DNA of 64,000 bases from Nocardia rosealba. GTDB taxonomy: Bacteria; Actinomycetota; Actinomycetes; Mycobacteriales; Mycobacteriaceae. The position numbers and the translations under genes were made by a program. Below the pieces are notes generated by a model. It was not told where the DNA came from. It did no database searches and saw only the letters and a program-made list of their open reading frames with translations. This document shows positions 8,675-19,600 of the stretch, in pieces. Numbering within the stretch: position 1 is the first letter of the stretch; each line of letters opens with the position of its first letter. The DNA lies in the NCBI RefSeq assembly GCF_020216065.1, contig NZ_JAIWNA010000009.1, positions 1 through 64,000 of the forward strand, in the 5' to 3' direction.

Positions 8675-9253
8675 TCAGACGGGCAGCCGGTAACTCGTGA
8701 ATGCCTCACCGGCCTCCGTCGTCGTACCGACAGTCCCGCCCAGCGTCAGCGTGACGAAGCGCAGTAGCTGGTGCTCATCGATCCCGCTGGATCCCGCCCG
8801 GTTCACCGCGTTCAACAGCAGATGCGCGATCCGGTCCGGATCGTTGTCCCACTCATCTTTCTCATAGCCGAAGTCGACTGTGAGCCCATGCTTTCGGCGA
8901 AGTTCGCCGGCGATGTCGGCGATCGCGTCGAACCTGGTCGAGCCCGTCCGCAAGCAGTGCAGACCTGATCCTTCGGCGTACCACCGGCATCCCGGTGGCG
9001 GATTCTCGGAGATCGCGCGCACCTGCGCTTCATCGTTGCTCCAGTCGAAGAACAGCGTGAATGCGTGCACCCTCGCGCCGCTCGCATCTACGAGGACGAG
9101 GTCTTGGCCGATCTCGTACCAGCGTCCGGGGTCTACCAGCCGGGCAGCGTCGAATGCGGCGGAACGGAGGTCGTCGACAACCGCCTCGGCACCGCTGGGG
9201 ACGCGGACGACCCATCCACTCTCCACGGGCGTGATCGTCACAATGTCTGGCAC
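8675..9253 (-). CDS. hypothetical protein
   Basis: A 192-aa protein of unknown function. I choose GTG 9253 because aaggatt lies 7 bases upstream and the protein then begins with the strand-forming MPDIVTITPVESGWVVRVP. Later parts are ALVD-type strands, WSNDEAQVRAISENPPPGC and a helical C-terminal half. There is no signal peptide and no catalytic signature I can name. It is the first gene of a likely two-gene operon with the unknown gene ending at 7951. The upstream region to 9437 faces the divergent SF1 helicase gene. Confidence 0.6.
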   Translation of the reverse strand: MPDIVTITPVESGWVVRVPSGAEAVVDDLRSAAFDAARLVDPGRWYEIGQDLVLVDASGARVHAFTLFFDWSNDEAQVRAISENPPPGCRWYAEGSGLHCLRTGSTRFDAIADIAGELRRKHGLTVDFGYEKDEWDNDPDRIAHLLLNAVNRAGSSGIDEHQLLRFVTLTLGGTVGTTTEAGEAFTSYRLPV

Positions 9254-9443
9254 TGAACAATCCTTGCACGACGGGTGGGTTCGATGACCGCAGGACAGCC
9301 GCGGTCCCGCCCTCAATGCTCCCGACCTTCGGATCGCCCATGACCTGCCGAAATCGCTACCGGCTCAGCCTGTCGATTTGTAGCGCCGAGGACCTTCCAG
9401 ACGATAGCGTTTCAAGGGCTGATGGTCAGGGCGAGGAGTGGCG

Positions 9444-12400
9444 GTGCGGGGCGTGGTGGACGATACGGATCTCGTAGATCGCGCGGCGCGGTTGTTCAGG
9501 TTCCTCGCTCGAGTGCAGGGCGTGGGGGTGACGAGGGTCCAAGATGCTGCCGACCTAGGCGTGATCGAGTGGCTCGGTGCAATACCGGACCATCCCTCTA
9601 TCCGGTTCACGCCGAACAACGCCGACGCCCCATTTCTCTTGCTGGACAAGGTGCGTCGAACTCCGGCTGTCGACGCACCTGAGGTAGCAGTCCGGGCTTG
9701 GTTGGCACCTGGCCGATTGGACGACCCCGATGACGAGCCGTCTTTGCTTCAGCGTCGACTGGACGGTACAGGTACTCGGACGTTGCTGTTGAGCGACCAT
9801 CCGAACGTTGTGGAGGAGTTCGACGCCTGGCTTGCTCGATGGCGGGAATGGGCGGCTGGGGCGCACATCGAGGAAGCAGCGCTGCGCCTGTACCGCACCG
9901 TCTACCAGATGTATTCGGACGTGAATGCCTCGGCGGAATCCAAGGAAGCGGTGCTCGCGCTCGGCTGCCTGGTCTGGCGCAGGCCAGGATGGGGAACTGC
10001 CCGCCGCCATGTGCTGACCTTGCCGGTCAAGCTTGATTTCGACACCGATTCGGGGCGGTTGACGGTACAGGTGGACCGTGATGGCGGCCGGGCCGCGGTG
10101 GAACTCACCGATTTCCTGGATCCGTCCGAGATCGCTGATCCGGGTCTGCTCCGAACGGCCGAACGTGAGCTCGTCGACGAAGGACTCGAACCGTTCGATC
10201 GAGCGACGATCGCCGGACTGATGCGCCGCCTGCTCCACAGCCTCGGTCCTTCGTCGAGCTTCCGAGACGAGGACGTGCCCGCCACGGCCACTGACGAGCC
10301 GGTCGGCTTCTATGCCCCCGCGCTGATCATGCGGTCGCGCGGCAAGCGGGGCCTGACCAGGGTTCTGGACTCGATTTCCGACCGGATCCAGGACCAGCGG
10401 GAGGTGCCGAGCGGGATTCGAAATCTGGTCGACCCCGCCTATGCGCCGACCATGGTCAGGTCCGAGGAGAGCGGCGCGATCGTTCGTGACGGGGACGATT
10501 GCTTCTTGCCGCTGCCGTTGAACAGCGTGCAGCTCCAGATCCTCGAGCACGTCGATTCGCATGCGCACACGATCGTGCAGGGACCGCCCGGCACGGGCAA
10601 GACGCACACCGCCGCCGCGCTGATCACCCACCTGCTCGCCCAGGGCAAACGCGTGCTTGTCACCGCCCACACCGATCGTGCGCTGGAAGAAGTTCGCGGC
10701 AAGTTGCGCGAAGAGATGCGTGGGCTGTGCGTCTCGGTGGCCGGTGCGTCACGCGACAATTTCGACGATCTGAAACGTGCCATGGAGCGCATAGCGCAGG
10801 AAGCCGACCGCCACAACCCGCATCGTGCCCAGACAACGGTGAAAGCTGCGCAAGCCCGCGTTGCCGACCTGCGCGCTGAGCGGGCGGATATCCGGAAACA
10901 ACTGCTGCGGCTGCGCGAAGCCGAGGTGGTGCAGCACCAGTGCGGTAGATATCGGGGGACGCTTACCGAACTGGTGACGCGCCATCGGGACGAAGCCTCG
11001 CGTTTCGACTGGATCACCGCTCTGGATCCGGTCGAACCCGGCACCGCGCTGCCGGTCTCGGCGGCGGACGTCGCGCAGTGGCGGGCGCTGCTCCTGGATT
11101 GCGCGCTCGATGACTCCGAAGCAGGGGCACCGGACCTGATCACCACTCATGATGTTCCGCCGGTCGATCAGATTGCACTGTGGTCCGAACGACTGCTGCA
11201 GGCCGAGGCGCGCGTCAGGTCCTGCTCGGAACAGGGTGCGCCACAGTGGACAGAGCGCATTGCCGCGTTGAATCTGCCGACGCGTGCGGAATTGCTGGCG
11301 ATGGTACGGCGGCTGGACCGGGAGTTGGGTGACCTCGCGGCGAGTCGAGACGCCTGGGTTCGAGAAGCCTTGGCCGACATCAGTCTTGGGCGCGCCGCCC
11401 TGTGGCAGGACCGGGCGATGCGCCTGGCCGGTCTCACCCAGCCGGCGCAGCAGTTGGTCGCACAGGTCGGAATATCGCAAGTGCGCGTGAACGGTGGCGA
11501 TACCGCTGCCATGGTGTCGCTCGCCGAAGCTGTTCGCGCGCATATCGAGACGGCTGGTCCGCTCAAGGTCGGTGCGGACGGAATGCCGAAGGCCGGTTTC
11601 GCGTTCGGTAAGAGCCGGGTGCTCAAGGACGCGGCGCCGTTGTTCGAGCACGTCCGGGTCGACGGGCGGATCCCGACCACGGCCGAGCAACTCGATGTAT
11701 TCCTGCGTTTCGAGGAGATCGAACGACTGCTCGGGCAGCTCGACGAGGTGTGGGTGGGAACTCCGGCCATGCCTGTCACCGGGAGTCCGACGATCCGGCT
11801 GACGTGGCATCGCGAACATGCCGAACAGTTGAGGCGGTTGCTGAGCTGTGGCGCCGAGCTGGCCGAGGCAGGCAGGCAACTGCGCACCTTCGGCCTCCCT
11901 GAACCGGACTGGGCCGACGCGAACGCGCGCAAGCCGATCTTCGCGTCGTTCGAGGCCGTCACCGCGATCGACGAAAGACGAGCAGTACAACATCTTTTCG
12001 ATACGGTGTCGGTCAAGCTGAATGCTGTGCGATTCCAGCCGCACGCGACGGCGAATCTGCAAGAGCTGCATGCCGCGATAGAACGCGGCGATGTCGAAGC
12101 CTACCGTCGCGCCTATCAGCGCCTCGGTGAACTGAACACGGTGCGGCGCAGGTTCGTTCATCGACACGAGCTCGGGGCGCGAATGGCATCGTTGCCGCGC
12201 CTGCGGGACGCGATCGCGGCAACGGCTTCCGATCCCGCGTGGGACAACCGCCTCGCCGAGATCGAAAATGCCTGGGAATGGGCAGGTTTGGGCCGATGGC
12301 TCGCGGCGCACGAAGACGACACCGTCAACGAGCTGTTCGGTCGGCTCGACGACATCGAGGCGTCCTTGCGCAACGAGGCATCCGAGCTCGCGGTGACCAA

Positions 12401-14612
12401 GGCCTGGGACTACGCGGTCGGACCCGAGCGGCTCACCGCGAACACCAGGGTGGATCTGCGTCAGTACGCCCAGCTGGTCCGGCGCCTCGGCAAGGGCACC
12501 GGCGCGCACGCGGATCGCCGTCGTGCCGAGATCCGGGAGACCCTGGCTCGTTGCCGCTCCGCGGTACCGGTATGGATCATGCCGATCTACCGGGTGGTCG
12601 AGCAGCTCGACATCGAACAAGACATGTTCGACGTCGTCGTTGTCGACGAGGCCTCACAGGCGGGTGTGGAGGCGGTGTTTCTGCAGTACCTCGCGCCACG
12701 GATCGTGGTGATCGGCGACAACCGTCAGGTTTCGCCGTCCGGTGTGGGCGTGAAGATCGACACCGTGAACGGGCTCGGCGAGCAATTTCTGGCCGACAAC
12801 CTGCACCGGGCCACGTGGACCGACCCCAAGCGGAGCCTGTTCGACGAGGCCGCGATGCGCTTTCCGTCGCGGCTCACCCTGCTCGAACACCGCCGCTGTG
12901 TGCCCGAGATCATCGGCTTCTCGAACAAGATCGCCTACGAAAAAGACGATGTGCGTTTGGTGCCCGTGCGGTTGTACGGTGTCGATCGGTTACCGCCGAT
13001 CCGGACCGAATACGTCCCCGACGGCGTCAGCACGCCGGGCAATGTGAACGAGATCGAAGCCGATCGGATCGTCGCCCGCATCCTGGAGTGCTTGGCCGAT
13101 TCGCGATACGACGGGAAGACCTTCGGGGTGATCTCCCTGCTCGGCACCGCGCAGGCGGAAGTCATCTGGAAGAAGATGCTGGTCAAGGTGTCTCCGGAGG
13201 AGATCGACCGGCGTCGGCTGCGCTGTGGCGACGCGGCCGACTTCCAGGGCGCCGAACGGGATGTGATGTTCCTGTCGATGGTGAAGTCGGCCGGACCGGA
13301 GACCAGGCTGGTGGCCCGAGCCGACGAATCGGCGACCCAGCGGTACAACGTCGCGGTGTCGCGTGCGGCCGATCAGCTGTGGTTGTTCCACTCGGTCACC
13401 GCCGAGCAATTGAAGAATCCGGCCGACCTGCGCTACCAACTGCTCGACTACTGCCGAACGATCGAGACCGCGCCGCCGGAGATCACCACCGGGGTTTCGG
13501 AGCCAGTCCCCGAGAACAGGCCGGTGGCACCTTTCCGTTCGTTGTTCGAGCAATGCGTTTTCAACCGGATCGTCGGTCGCGGCTACCGGGTGGTCGCACA
13601 GTACGACGTCGGCGGACACGGGCTCGACATGGTGATTGTCGGAGGCCATATCCGGGTCGCTGTGCAGTGTGACGGCGACAGGTGGGCGGGGCCGATCGAA
13701 TACCAGCGGTCGATGGCGTGGCAGCGTGATCTGCAACGGTGTGGTTGGCCGTTCTTCCGAATTCGGCAGTCGCGCTTCGTGTCCGATCCGGAGTCGAGCC
13801 TCGAGCCACTGTGGCAACTGCTCGACGAGGTCGGCCTGACGCCGGTGTCGGCCGAGGACCTGGTGCAAGCCGATGCGGCACCGATCGCGTCGGCGACGAG
13901 TGTCGGAACCGCTGAGCCGGTGATACAGCAGCCTGTCGTGGATCCGCTGGCCGACTTCGATTGGCGCAAACCGGAACCCGATGCCGGGGCTGGCGAAAAC
14001 GAGCAAGTCTGTCCAGTCGAGGAGAACGTCGACATCGACGTCCCGATCGAGCCTCCGAACGCCGCCCCCGCACCCTCTGTTGTCACGGAAGAAGCTGGTG
14101 AGCAAGAATATTCGGCGTTCAATGGATTGGTGTCACCGCTGTCTGCCGCGTCGCCGATCGAGACGGTCGTGAGTGATCTGCTGCGCGTTGTCGAGGTGGA
14201 GGGCCCCGTGACCGCCGGTCGTCTGCGTTCGGTGTTCTTTCGCAACGTGGCGGACGACGACGAGCGAGGTGGCAGGGCAGCGTTGGACCGTGCACTGTCG
14301 GTGGCTGTCGAGCGTGGCGAGCTGATCGTGGACGACTTTCTGGAACTACCTCAGCCGCAATGGTTCACCTACCGATCACCGAGCCAACCGGAGGTGCGAC
14401 GGCGGACGCTGGGAGCCCGTTTCATCGAGGAGGTGCCGCCGCGCGAACTCGCCCGAATCCTGGCCGATGCTGCTGAGACGACCGGTTGGGGCGACCGGCG
14501 TGGACTGATGCAGACAGCCGCGAGCGAGCTGGGTCAGGCGCAGTTGACCGATCGGGCCATCTCGATGTTCGCCCTGGTGCTTTCGAGCGCGCGTACGGCG
14601 CCCGCCGGATGA
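9444..14612 (+). CDS. Upf1/DNA2-like SF1 helicase fused to a PD-(D/E)XK nuclease domain
   Basis: A very large (about 1722 aa) superfamily 1 helicase. Walker A is GPPGTGKTHT near residue 380, motif II VVVDEASQAG near 1064 and motif VI NVAVSRAADQLWLF near 1300. A 500-residue coiled-coil-rich insert separates motifs I and II. Residues about 1365-1452 form an MTES_1575-type restriction-endonuclease-like domain (GLDMVIVGG, then VAVQCDGDRW, then WPFFRIRQSRF). After a Pro/Ala linker, residues 1570-1715 look like a DUF3320-type winged-helix tail. It probably unwinds and cuts nucleic acid. Start: GTG 9444 lies 5 bases after gaggag; GTG 9438 is the frame's first. It is the first gene of the helicase island and converges on the XPB-like gene with 7 bases between. 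Confidence 0.85.
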   Translation: MRGVVDDTDLVDRAARLFRFLARVQGVGVTRVQDAADLGVIEWLGAIPDHPSIRFTPNNADAPFLLLDKVRRTPAVDAPEVAVRAWLAPGRLDDPDDEPSLLQRRLDGTGTRTLLLSDHPNVVEEFDAWLARWREWAAGAHIEEAALRLYRTVYQMYSDVNASAESKEAVLALGCLVWRRPGWGTARRHVLTLPVKLDFDTDSGRLTVQVDRDGGRAAVELTDFLDPSEIADPGLLRTAERELVDEGLEPFDRATIAGLMRRLLHSLGPSSSFRDEDVPATATDEPVGFYAPALIMRSRGKRGLTRVLDSISDRIQDQREVPSGIRNLVDPAYAPTMVRSEESGAIVRDGDDCFLPLPLNSVQLQILEHVDSHAHTIVQGPPGTGKTHTAAALITHLLAQGKRVLVTAHTDRALEEVRGKLREEMRGLCVSVAGASRDNFDDLKRAMERIAQEADRHNPHRAQTTVKAAQARVADLRAERADIRKQLLRLREAEVVQHQCGRYRGTLTELVTRHRDEASRFDWITALDPVEPGTALPVSAADVAQWRALLLDCALDDSEAGAPDLITTHDVPPVDQIALWSERLLQAEARVRSCSEQGAPQWTERIAALNLPTRAELLAMVRRLDRELGDLAASRDAWVREALADISLGRAALWQDRAMRLAGLTQPAQQLVAQVGISQVRVNGGDTAAMVSLAEAVRAHIETAGPLKVGADGMPKAGFAFGKSRVLKDAAPLFEHVRVDGRIPTTAEQLDVFLRFEEIERLLGQLDEVWVGTPAMPVTGSPTIRLTWHREHAEQLRRLLSCGAELAEAGRQLRTFGLPEPDWADANARKPIFASFEAVTAIDERRAVQHLFDTVSVKLNAVRFQPHATANLQELHAAIERGDVEAYRRAYQRLGELNTVRRRFVHRHELGARMASLPRLRDAIAATASDPAWDNRLAEIENAWEWAGLGRWLAAHEDDTVNELFGRLDDIEASLRNEASELAVTKAWDYAVGPERLTANTRVDLRQYAQLVRRLGKGTGAHADRRRAEIRETLARCRSAVPVWIMPIYRVVEQLDIEQDMFDVVVVDEASQAGVEAVFLQYLAPRIVVIGDNRQVSPSGVGVKIDTVNGLGEQFLADNLHRATWTDPKRSLFDEAAMRFPSRLTLLEHRRCVPEIIGFSNKIAYEKDDVRLVPVRLYGVDRLPPIRTEYVPDGVSTPGNVNEIEADRIVARILECLADSRYDGKTFGVISLLGTAQAEVIWKKMLVKVSPEEIDRRRLRCGDAADFQGAERDVMFLSMVKSAGPETRLVARADESATQRYNVAVSRAADQLWLFHSVTAEQLKNPADLRYQLLDYCRTIETAPPEITTGVSEPVPENRPVAPFRSLFEQCVFNRIVGRGYRVVAQYDVGGHGLDMVIVGGHIRVAVQCDGDRWAGPIEYQRSMAWQRDLQRCGWPFFRIRQSRFVSDPESSLEPLWQLLDEVGLTPVSAEDLVQADAAPIASATSVGTAEPVIQQPVVDPLADFDWRKPEPDAGAGENEQVCPVEENVDIDVPIEPPNAAPAPSVVTEEAGEQEYSAFNGLVSPLSAASPIETVVSDLLRVVEVEGPVTAGRLRSVFFRNVADDDERGGRAALDRALSVAVERGELIVDDFLELPQPQWFTYRSPSQPEVRRRTLGARFIEEVPPRELARILADAAETTGWGDRRGLMQTAASELGQAQLTDRAISMFALVLSSARTAPAG

Positions 14613-14619
14613 GGTGAGA

Positions 14620-16425
14620 TCAGAGCAGGCCCGAGGGTGTTCGCCCGCGGAGGAACGCGGCGATCTGGATGAGCCGGTGCGGCGGCACGGTGAGCGTACC
14701 GACCCGCGACATCACTGACCGCAATTCGCCCACCGGATCATCGGATCCGGCCGCCCATTGTGCGATCGCCGCTGCGGCCTGCTCACGTGTCGCCCTCGTG
14801 CCGCCCACGGCTGCCGACACGAGCAGCAGGTCCTCAGTGGGTTCGCCGAGTGAGCGGTAGGTCAGCAGCCCGGCGTCGGCCGCGGCTTGGACTTCGTCGA
14901 GCAGCTCACGAGGATCGGTGACCCCGATCAGGTCGCCCACTTCGTCTCCGGTGGCAACGAATTCGAGTTTGGTCAACTGGTCCAGCAGGTCGGCGTACTC
15001 GGGCACCGCCTCGGCCATGTCCTCGACAGAGTCATCGTCGTCGGGATCGTGCGTGTCGGCACCTTCGCTGTCTGCGTCGTCGTGCGCCACCAGATGAACC
15101 CCGGATGGCGCGGCCGCTCCGACCGCATGGTCTTCTGCCGCGACGGCAGCTGCCTGACCGGCCCATTCGGTCAGGAACTGCGTCAATCCGGCGACATCCG
15201 TGCGCACAGTGTTGTCTGCCAGTCGATGGGCAACCGACAGGAAGGAACCATCGACGCCGGCGGCCGGATCTTCGATGGATCCGACCACGTAGGCGATGAC
15301 GATGACGTGGGGCCGGCCAGCATGGGCAGAAGTCACGACGCGACCCAGCCGCCGGATCATCTCGGTGCGGTCGTGGCTGCGGGCGAGGAACAACCCGAGT
15401 TCGGCGTGCGGCACGAGCACCGTTTCGTCGGGCACGCGTTGTTCGACGAGCACCCGCACCGACCGTTCACGCAGGCCGGCCGACAGCGCCGATCGCTGCT
15501 CGGGCCGCAGCGCGGGGCCCGAGATGGCGGCGGTAACTCCGGCGGAACTCAGAATCTGTACCACTGTCCCCGCCGCCACCGCTCGGCCGGCGAAAACCAC
15601 GGTCTGGGTATCGCGGAGTACGTCGATCGGCAGCGAGCGGACGAGGTCCATCTTCGCCCGGCATTCCGCCAGCAATGTCGCCCGGTCGCCGAGCGCTTGC
15701 ACATAGCGGTTGGCATGGTGGGCCCCGGAGCCACGGCCTTGCCGGAGCTGTTCGACGAAAACGTGGAATTCCTCGGAGCGATCCGGTGCGCCGTAGCTGC
15801 CGGTCAATGTGTCGATCTCGCGCTCGACCAGTGATTGTGCCTGATTGAGGCGGGCACGTTCTTTGGGCGTCAGCTCGACACCGACCTGCACGACCGTGAC
15901 CGGCGCGAGATGGCCGTCCGCGCGGGCACGCGGGTGATCACAGCCGGCGATCACGGAGCCGAAGTAGGGGAGAAGCACCGAGTCGACGGTGCGATCCCCG
16001 GGCGGGAGGGCATCGGTGAAGCCGAGCCGGTGTGGGAAGCGCTCCGTCAATGCCGTCGGCCAAAAGCCCGCGCCGTATCGATGCAGGTCATCGACGATCA
16101 GCAGGGCCCTGTGGTGATCGAGGTCGGCGGTGCGCAGGCGCGCCACTGTGTTGGCGGTGAGCACCGCTACGTGCCAGGTTCGGCTCGGCATAGCGAGGCT
16201 GCCGATCCGGCACGACGGCATCGTCTCTTCCATCGTTGCGAGCCAGCGTTCACGGGCGGCGTCGTCGGGGACTACGGCAACGACCGGGCTGCCTGCCTCG
16301 ACCGCTTCCGCCGCGGCTCGCACACCGAGCACGGTCTTGCCCGTACCCGCCACGGCCTCGACGATGCCTCTGCGGCCCTTACGGTTCCACTCGTCGTAGG
16401 CAGCCTGTTGCCACGGGCGCAGCAC
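14620..16425 (-). CDS. XPB-like SF2 helicase with acidic linker and C-terminal unknown domain
   Basis: About 601 aa. The N-terminal half is an SF2 helicase: LRPWQQAAYDEW (Q-motif region), Walker A AVAGTGKTVLG near residue 20, a DDLH box (LLIVDDLHRYG) replacing DEAH, and MIRRLGRVV in place of the XPB motif VI QRxGRxxR. Then comes a strongly acidic stretch (DPDDDDSVEDMAE) and a helical C-terminal domain of about 150 residues that I do not recognise. The start is uncertain. GTG 16425 follows gaggag by a good distance, whereas the open frame to 16683 would run into the divergent gene. It may share a promoter region with that gene. The changed DEAH box could alter ATPase behaviour. Confidence 0.7.
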   Translation of the reverse strand: MLRPWQQAAYDEWNRKGRRGIVEAVAGTGKTVLGVRAAAEAVEAGSPVVAVVPDDAARERWLATMEETMPSCRIGSLAMPSRTWHVAVLTANTVARLRTADLDHHRALLIVDDLHRYGAGFWPTALTERFPHRLGFTDALPPGDRTVDSVLLPYFGSVIAGCDHPRARADGHLAPVTVVQVGVELTPKERARLNQAQSLVEREIDTLTGSYGAPDRSEEFHVFVEQLRQGRGSGAHHANRYVQALGDRATLLAECRAKMDLVRSLPIDVLRDTQTVVFAGRAVAAGTVVQILSSAGVTAAISGPALRPEQRSALSAGLRERSVRVLVEQRVPDETVLVPHAELGLFLARSHDRTEMIRRLGRVVTSAHAGRPHVIVIAYVVGSIEDPAAGVDGSFLSVAHRLADNTVRTDVAGLTQFLTEWAGQAAAVAAEDHAVGAAAPSGVHLVAHDDADSEGADTHDPDDDDSVEDMAEAVPEYADLLDQLTKLEFVATGDEVGDLIGVTDPRELLDEVQAAADAGLLTYRSLGEPTEDLLLVSAAVGGTRATREQAAAAIAQWAAGSDDPVGELRSVMSRVGTLTVPPHRLIQIAAFLRGRTPSGLL

Positions 16426-16607
16426 CCTCACACCCTCCTCGCCAGGCCCGAACGGGGCCTCCGCTGACGAGGGTAGCGGCTCGAAATCAGCAGCTTCGGT
16501 CTGCGCCCGGAAACTTCCGATCGGTGAGATGATGAGAATCGGTTGATGGAGGTTTGCCAGGCGCCCGAAATGGGTAGCAGGCGCGGTGTGGAGGGGGTGT
16601 GGCACGA

Positions 16608-19600
16608 ATGGCCGAGTCGTTCGTGTGGGTCCAGGCCGGCGACGAAGAATTCGCTCGCGCCAGGCAGTTGGAGCGGGTGTCACTGTTCGTCGAGCTCAAC
16701 TTGGACCACGACGAAATCGTCCGGACCCGCGACCTGTTCGGCCAGCTCATCCGGGATCACCGACGCACCCACGGTCTTGCCCGGTTGATCGACCGGTTTC
16801 CCGCGCTCACCCTGACCACCCTGATCGGGCATGCGGGTCTGTCCTATGAGCAGGGGAAATACTGGGAGAGTTTCTGGGCGGAACTGGCGATGGAGCGCGA
16901 GCAGGAGTTCGAGAACCTGCTGCGGACCAAGCTCACCTCGCTGCTGCGCAAGTTCAAGCTGCGCGAATTCCCGGAGATCAGCAACCAGCAGTACGTGCAG
17001 ACCATGGCGGTGCATGCCGGAGTCCCGGTGCACTGCCTCAACGACCTGGTCGACGTTATCGAACAGCACATTTCGCTCGGACGTGAACCGAGTGGTGCTG
17101 CCGTGTTCGAGTGGCTCACCCAGCCCGGTCTCGAGTACCGGATGAACCACCTCGATGTTCCCGTCCGCAACTTCCTGCAGTTCGGTGGTGAGGCCGCTGT
17201 CGACATCGTCGACCGGATCATCGAGTTCGCCGAATACGCCCGCGAGCATCCGGAGGTCGCCAACGACCTCGATCTCGATACCTCGACCACCGGGCTGCCG
17301 AGTGTCATGCTCGAAGCGTTGATCGACCGGTTCGAGGAGCGGCCGTTCGGGTCGAGCACTGCCGAGTCCGGTCGGGTCGGTCGATCACGCCTACCGGTGA
17401 TCGCCTATTCGCGATCCGATGACCAAGTCGTCGTCGAGGTTCCGTTTCCGGACCGGGGCTCCGAATTTCCGTGGTTGGTTTCTTTCGACGGCGACAGCAC
17501 TGAGGTGTACGCCGAACGAGGTTGGGGCCTGAGTGAAGGCGAGGTGCACCCGCCGACTCAGGTTCGGGTCCCACATCGAGTGCGCGAAGTGGTCCTGCGC
17601 CATGACGCCTCCGAGGCGCATCATCGGATTTCCTTGGTGGACAAGGACAATCCGCTCTTGCTGTTCGATCACAACGGCAAACCGATCTCCCGGCATCTCG
17701 CCCTGCCGCGTGGCGAGGTGATCGGTGTCCATCCGGCGACCGCGTCGCTGGTCGACGGGCACAGTGGGGCGCCGGTGTCGTTCACAGCCGAAGCTGTCCC
17801 CGCGGGCTGGCGCGACTGGCGAGCACGGGTCTACGACCTGGCGGCGGTCGACTCGGTGCGGTTGCGTCGGGATCACCTTCTCGGCCCGGTGCAGCAGGTT
17901 CGCCGGGTCGGTGCCGCCCGACTCGATCTAGCCGACCCGGTCGAAGGGGTCTTCACCAGATCGGGCTTGCCGGTGTACAGCGAACGGCCCGCCGTAACGC
18001 TGCCCGTCGCAGGTGCCGAGCCGGTTGCCTGGCGCGTGCGGGTGCGCCAGTCGGGGACCACCGATTGGCTGGCCGACGACGAATGGGAATCGGATACCGA
18101 ACTCACCGAGCTCGACCCGTTCGACGGTCTCGCGCCGGGCCTGCTCGGCATGTTCGACATCGTCATCAGTGGGCCACTGGGGCAAGACATTCGACACAGC
18201 ATGTTCATGGTGGAAGGGCTCTCGGTCGAGCACGACAGCATCTTCCGCATACCGACCCCGGACGGATTGTCCCCGGCGGCGACCGTGCTCGAGATCGCGC
18301 CGCCGTTGGCCCTCGACCGTGCGTTCGTCGAGTTTCCCAGTGCGCAGCGTGATTCGGAGTTTCGGGTATCAGCAGGGCAGACGGTCGAACGCCTGGTCCT
18401 TCGTCCGCCACATATCGAGTTCCGGGTCGACGACATCGGCGCCGCCGCCCGCTGGCGCACGGTCGCGCCGGTGCTGACCGTCGACGATCTCACCGAGCAC
18501 CTGATCGTGGCGGTTCGAGTCCCCGGCGATGTCGAAGTCGACATCGCACTGTCGGATTCGGTGGGCCGGATTCGGCAGACCGAGGAGCCACAGGTCAACC
18601 GCGACAATCTCTTCCAGGTGTCGAGCCGGACCTTTGCCGACACCGCGCGCTCGCTGCGCACCGCGACACTGCTGGCCCGGATAGATACCCCGGACGGTCG
18701 GACCACTCAGGTCACCGTGGCCCGTGTGCAGCCGCGCCTGCTGTGCTCAGGACTCCGGTTGGACGGCGGCGTGCTGGTGTTCGAGGGCACCGACAGCGAC
18801 GACCTCGCCGCGTTCGTCTGGCCGGAGACCGCGCCGTGGCGGCCACCGACACAGGTTGAGATCGTCGAGGGAAAGGCGCGCCTGCCCGCCGAATTCGTCG
18901 ATGCTGGACCGCTGACCGTGCAGGTTTTCGTCGATGATCCATGGGCGGTGATCACCGCCCCGAGCCGCCCTGACGATACGGCGTACCACGTTCCGCAGCA
19001 CGGCTGGCTGCAGGATTCGGACCCGGCACGCACAGAGCTGGCGAAATTCCTGGCCGGGGCGGGGGGTCCGCCCGTCTCGGGCAGTGCGCTCGCCGAGGTG
19101 TGGTCCGCTTACGCGAACTGTTACTCCGACAGCTCGCTCAGCCCGCTGGTTCGCGGTGGACTGCTGCGAGTTCTCGCGGCCGATCCTCGAAGCTCACTCG
19201 AGGCGTTGGAACGCAGCGCTCTTCCGCAGGCCCAGCTTCCAGCACTGCTGATCCGTACCGGGCTGGTGGACAAGGATTTCAGTTCGTACTTCCGCCTGGG
19301 TAAGCACGCCAATCCATGGCTCGGCTGTCTGATCGATATCGCCGACCTTCCGAATGTCGTGTTGCAGTCGGCCGAGGAGAGTGCCGAAGCGCTTCGTGCC
19401 GACCTGGCCACGCAGGGCGGTCCAGCCCTGGTCGAGCTGCTGTCGGGGAAATTGCGGGAGGTCTACACCGGCTACTTCGAGCGAAACACCATCGGGATGC
19501 ACCGCATGGCGCCGGAGCAGATCGCCGCGCTCAGGGACGCGTGTGAGATCGTGCCCGGGGCGTTGCTTGATCCGGATACCCGAAGGGCTGCGATGTTCGA

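Noticed and set aside
10749..12620. Long - strand open frame of 623 codons
   Set aside because: It is antisense to the SF1 helicase gene, has no family-like sequence, and arises from the high G+C third positions of the real gene.
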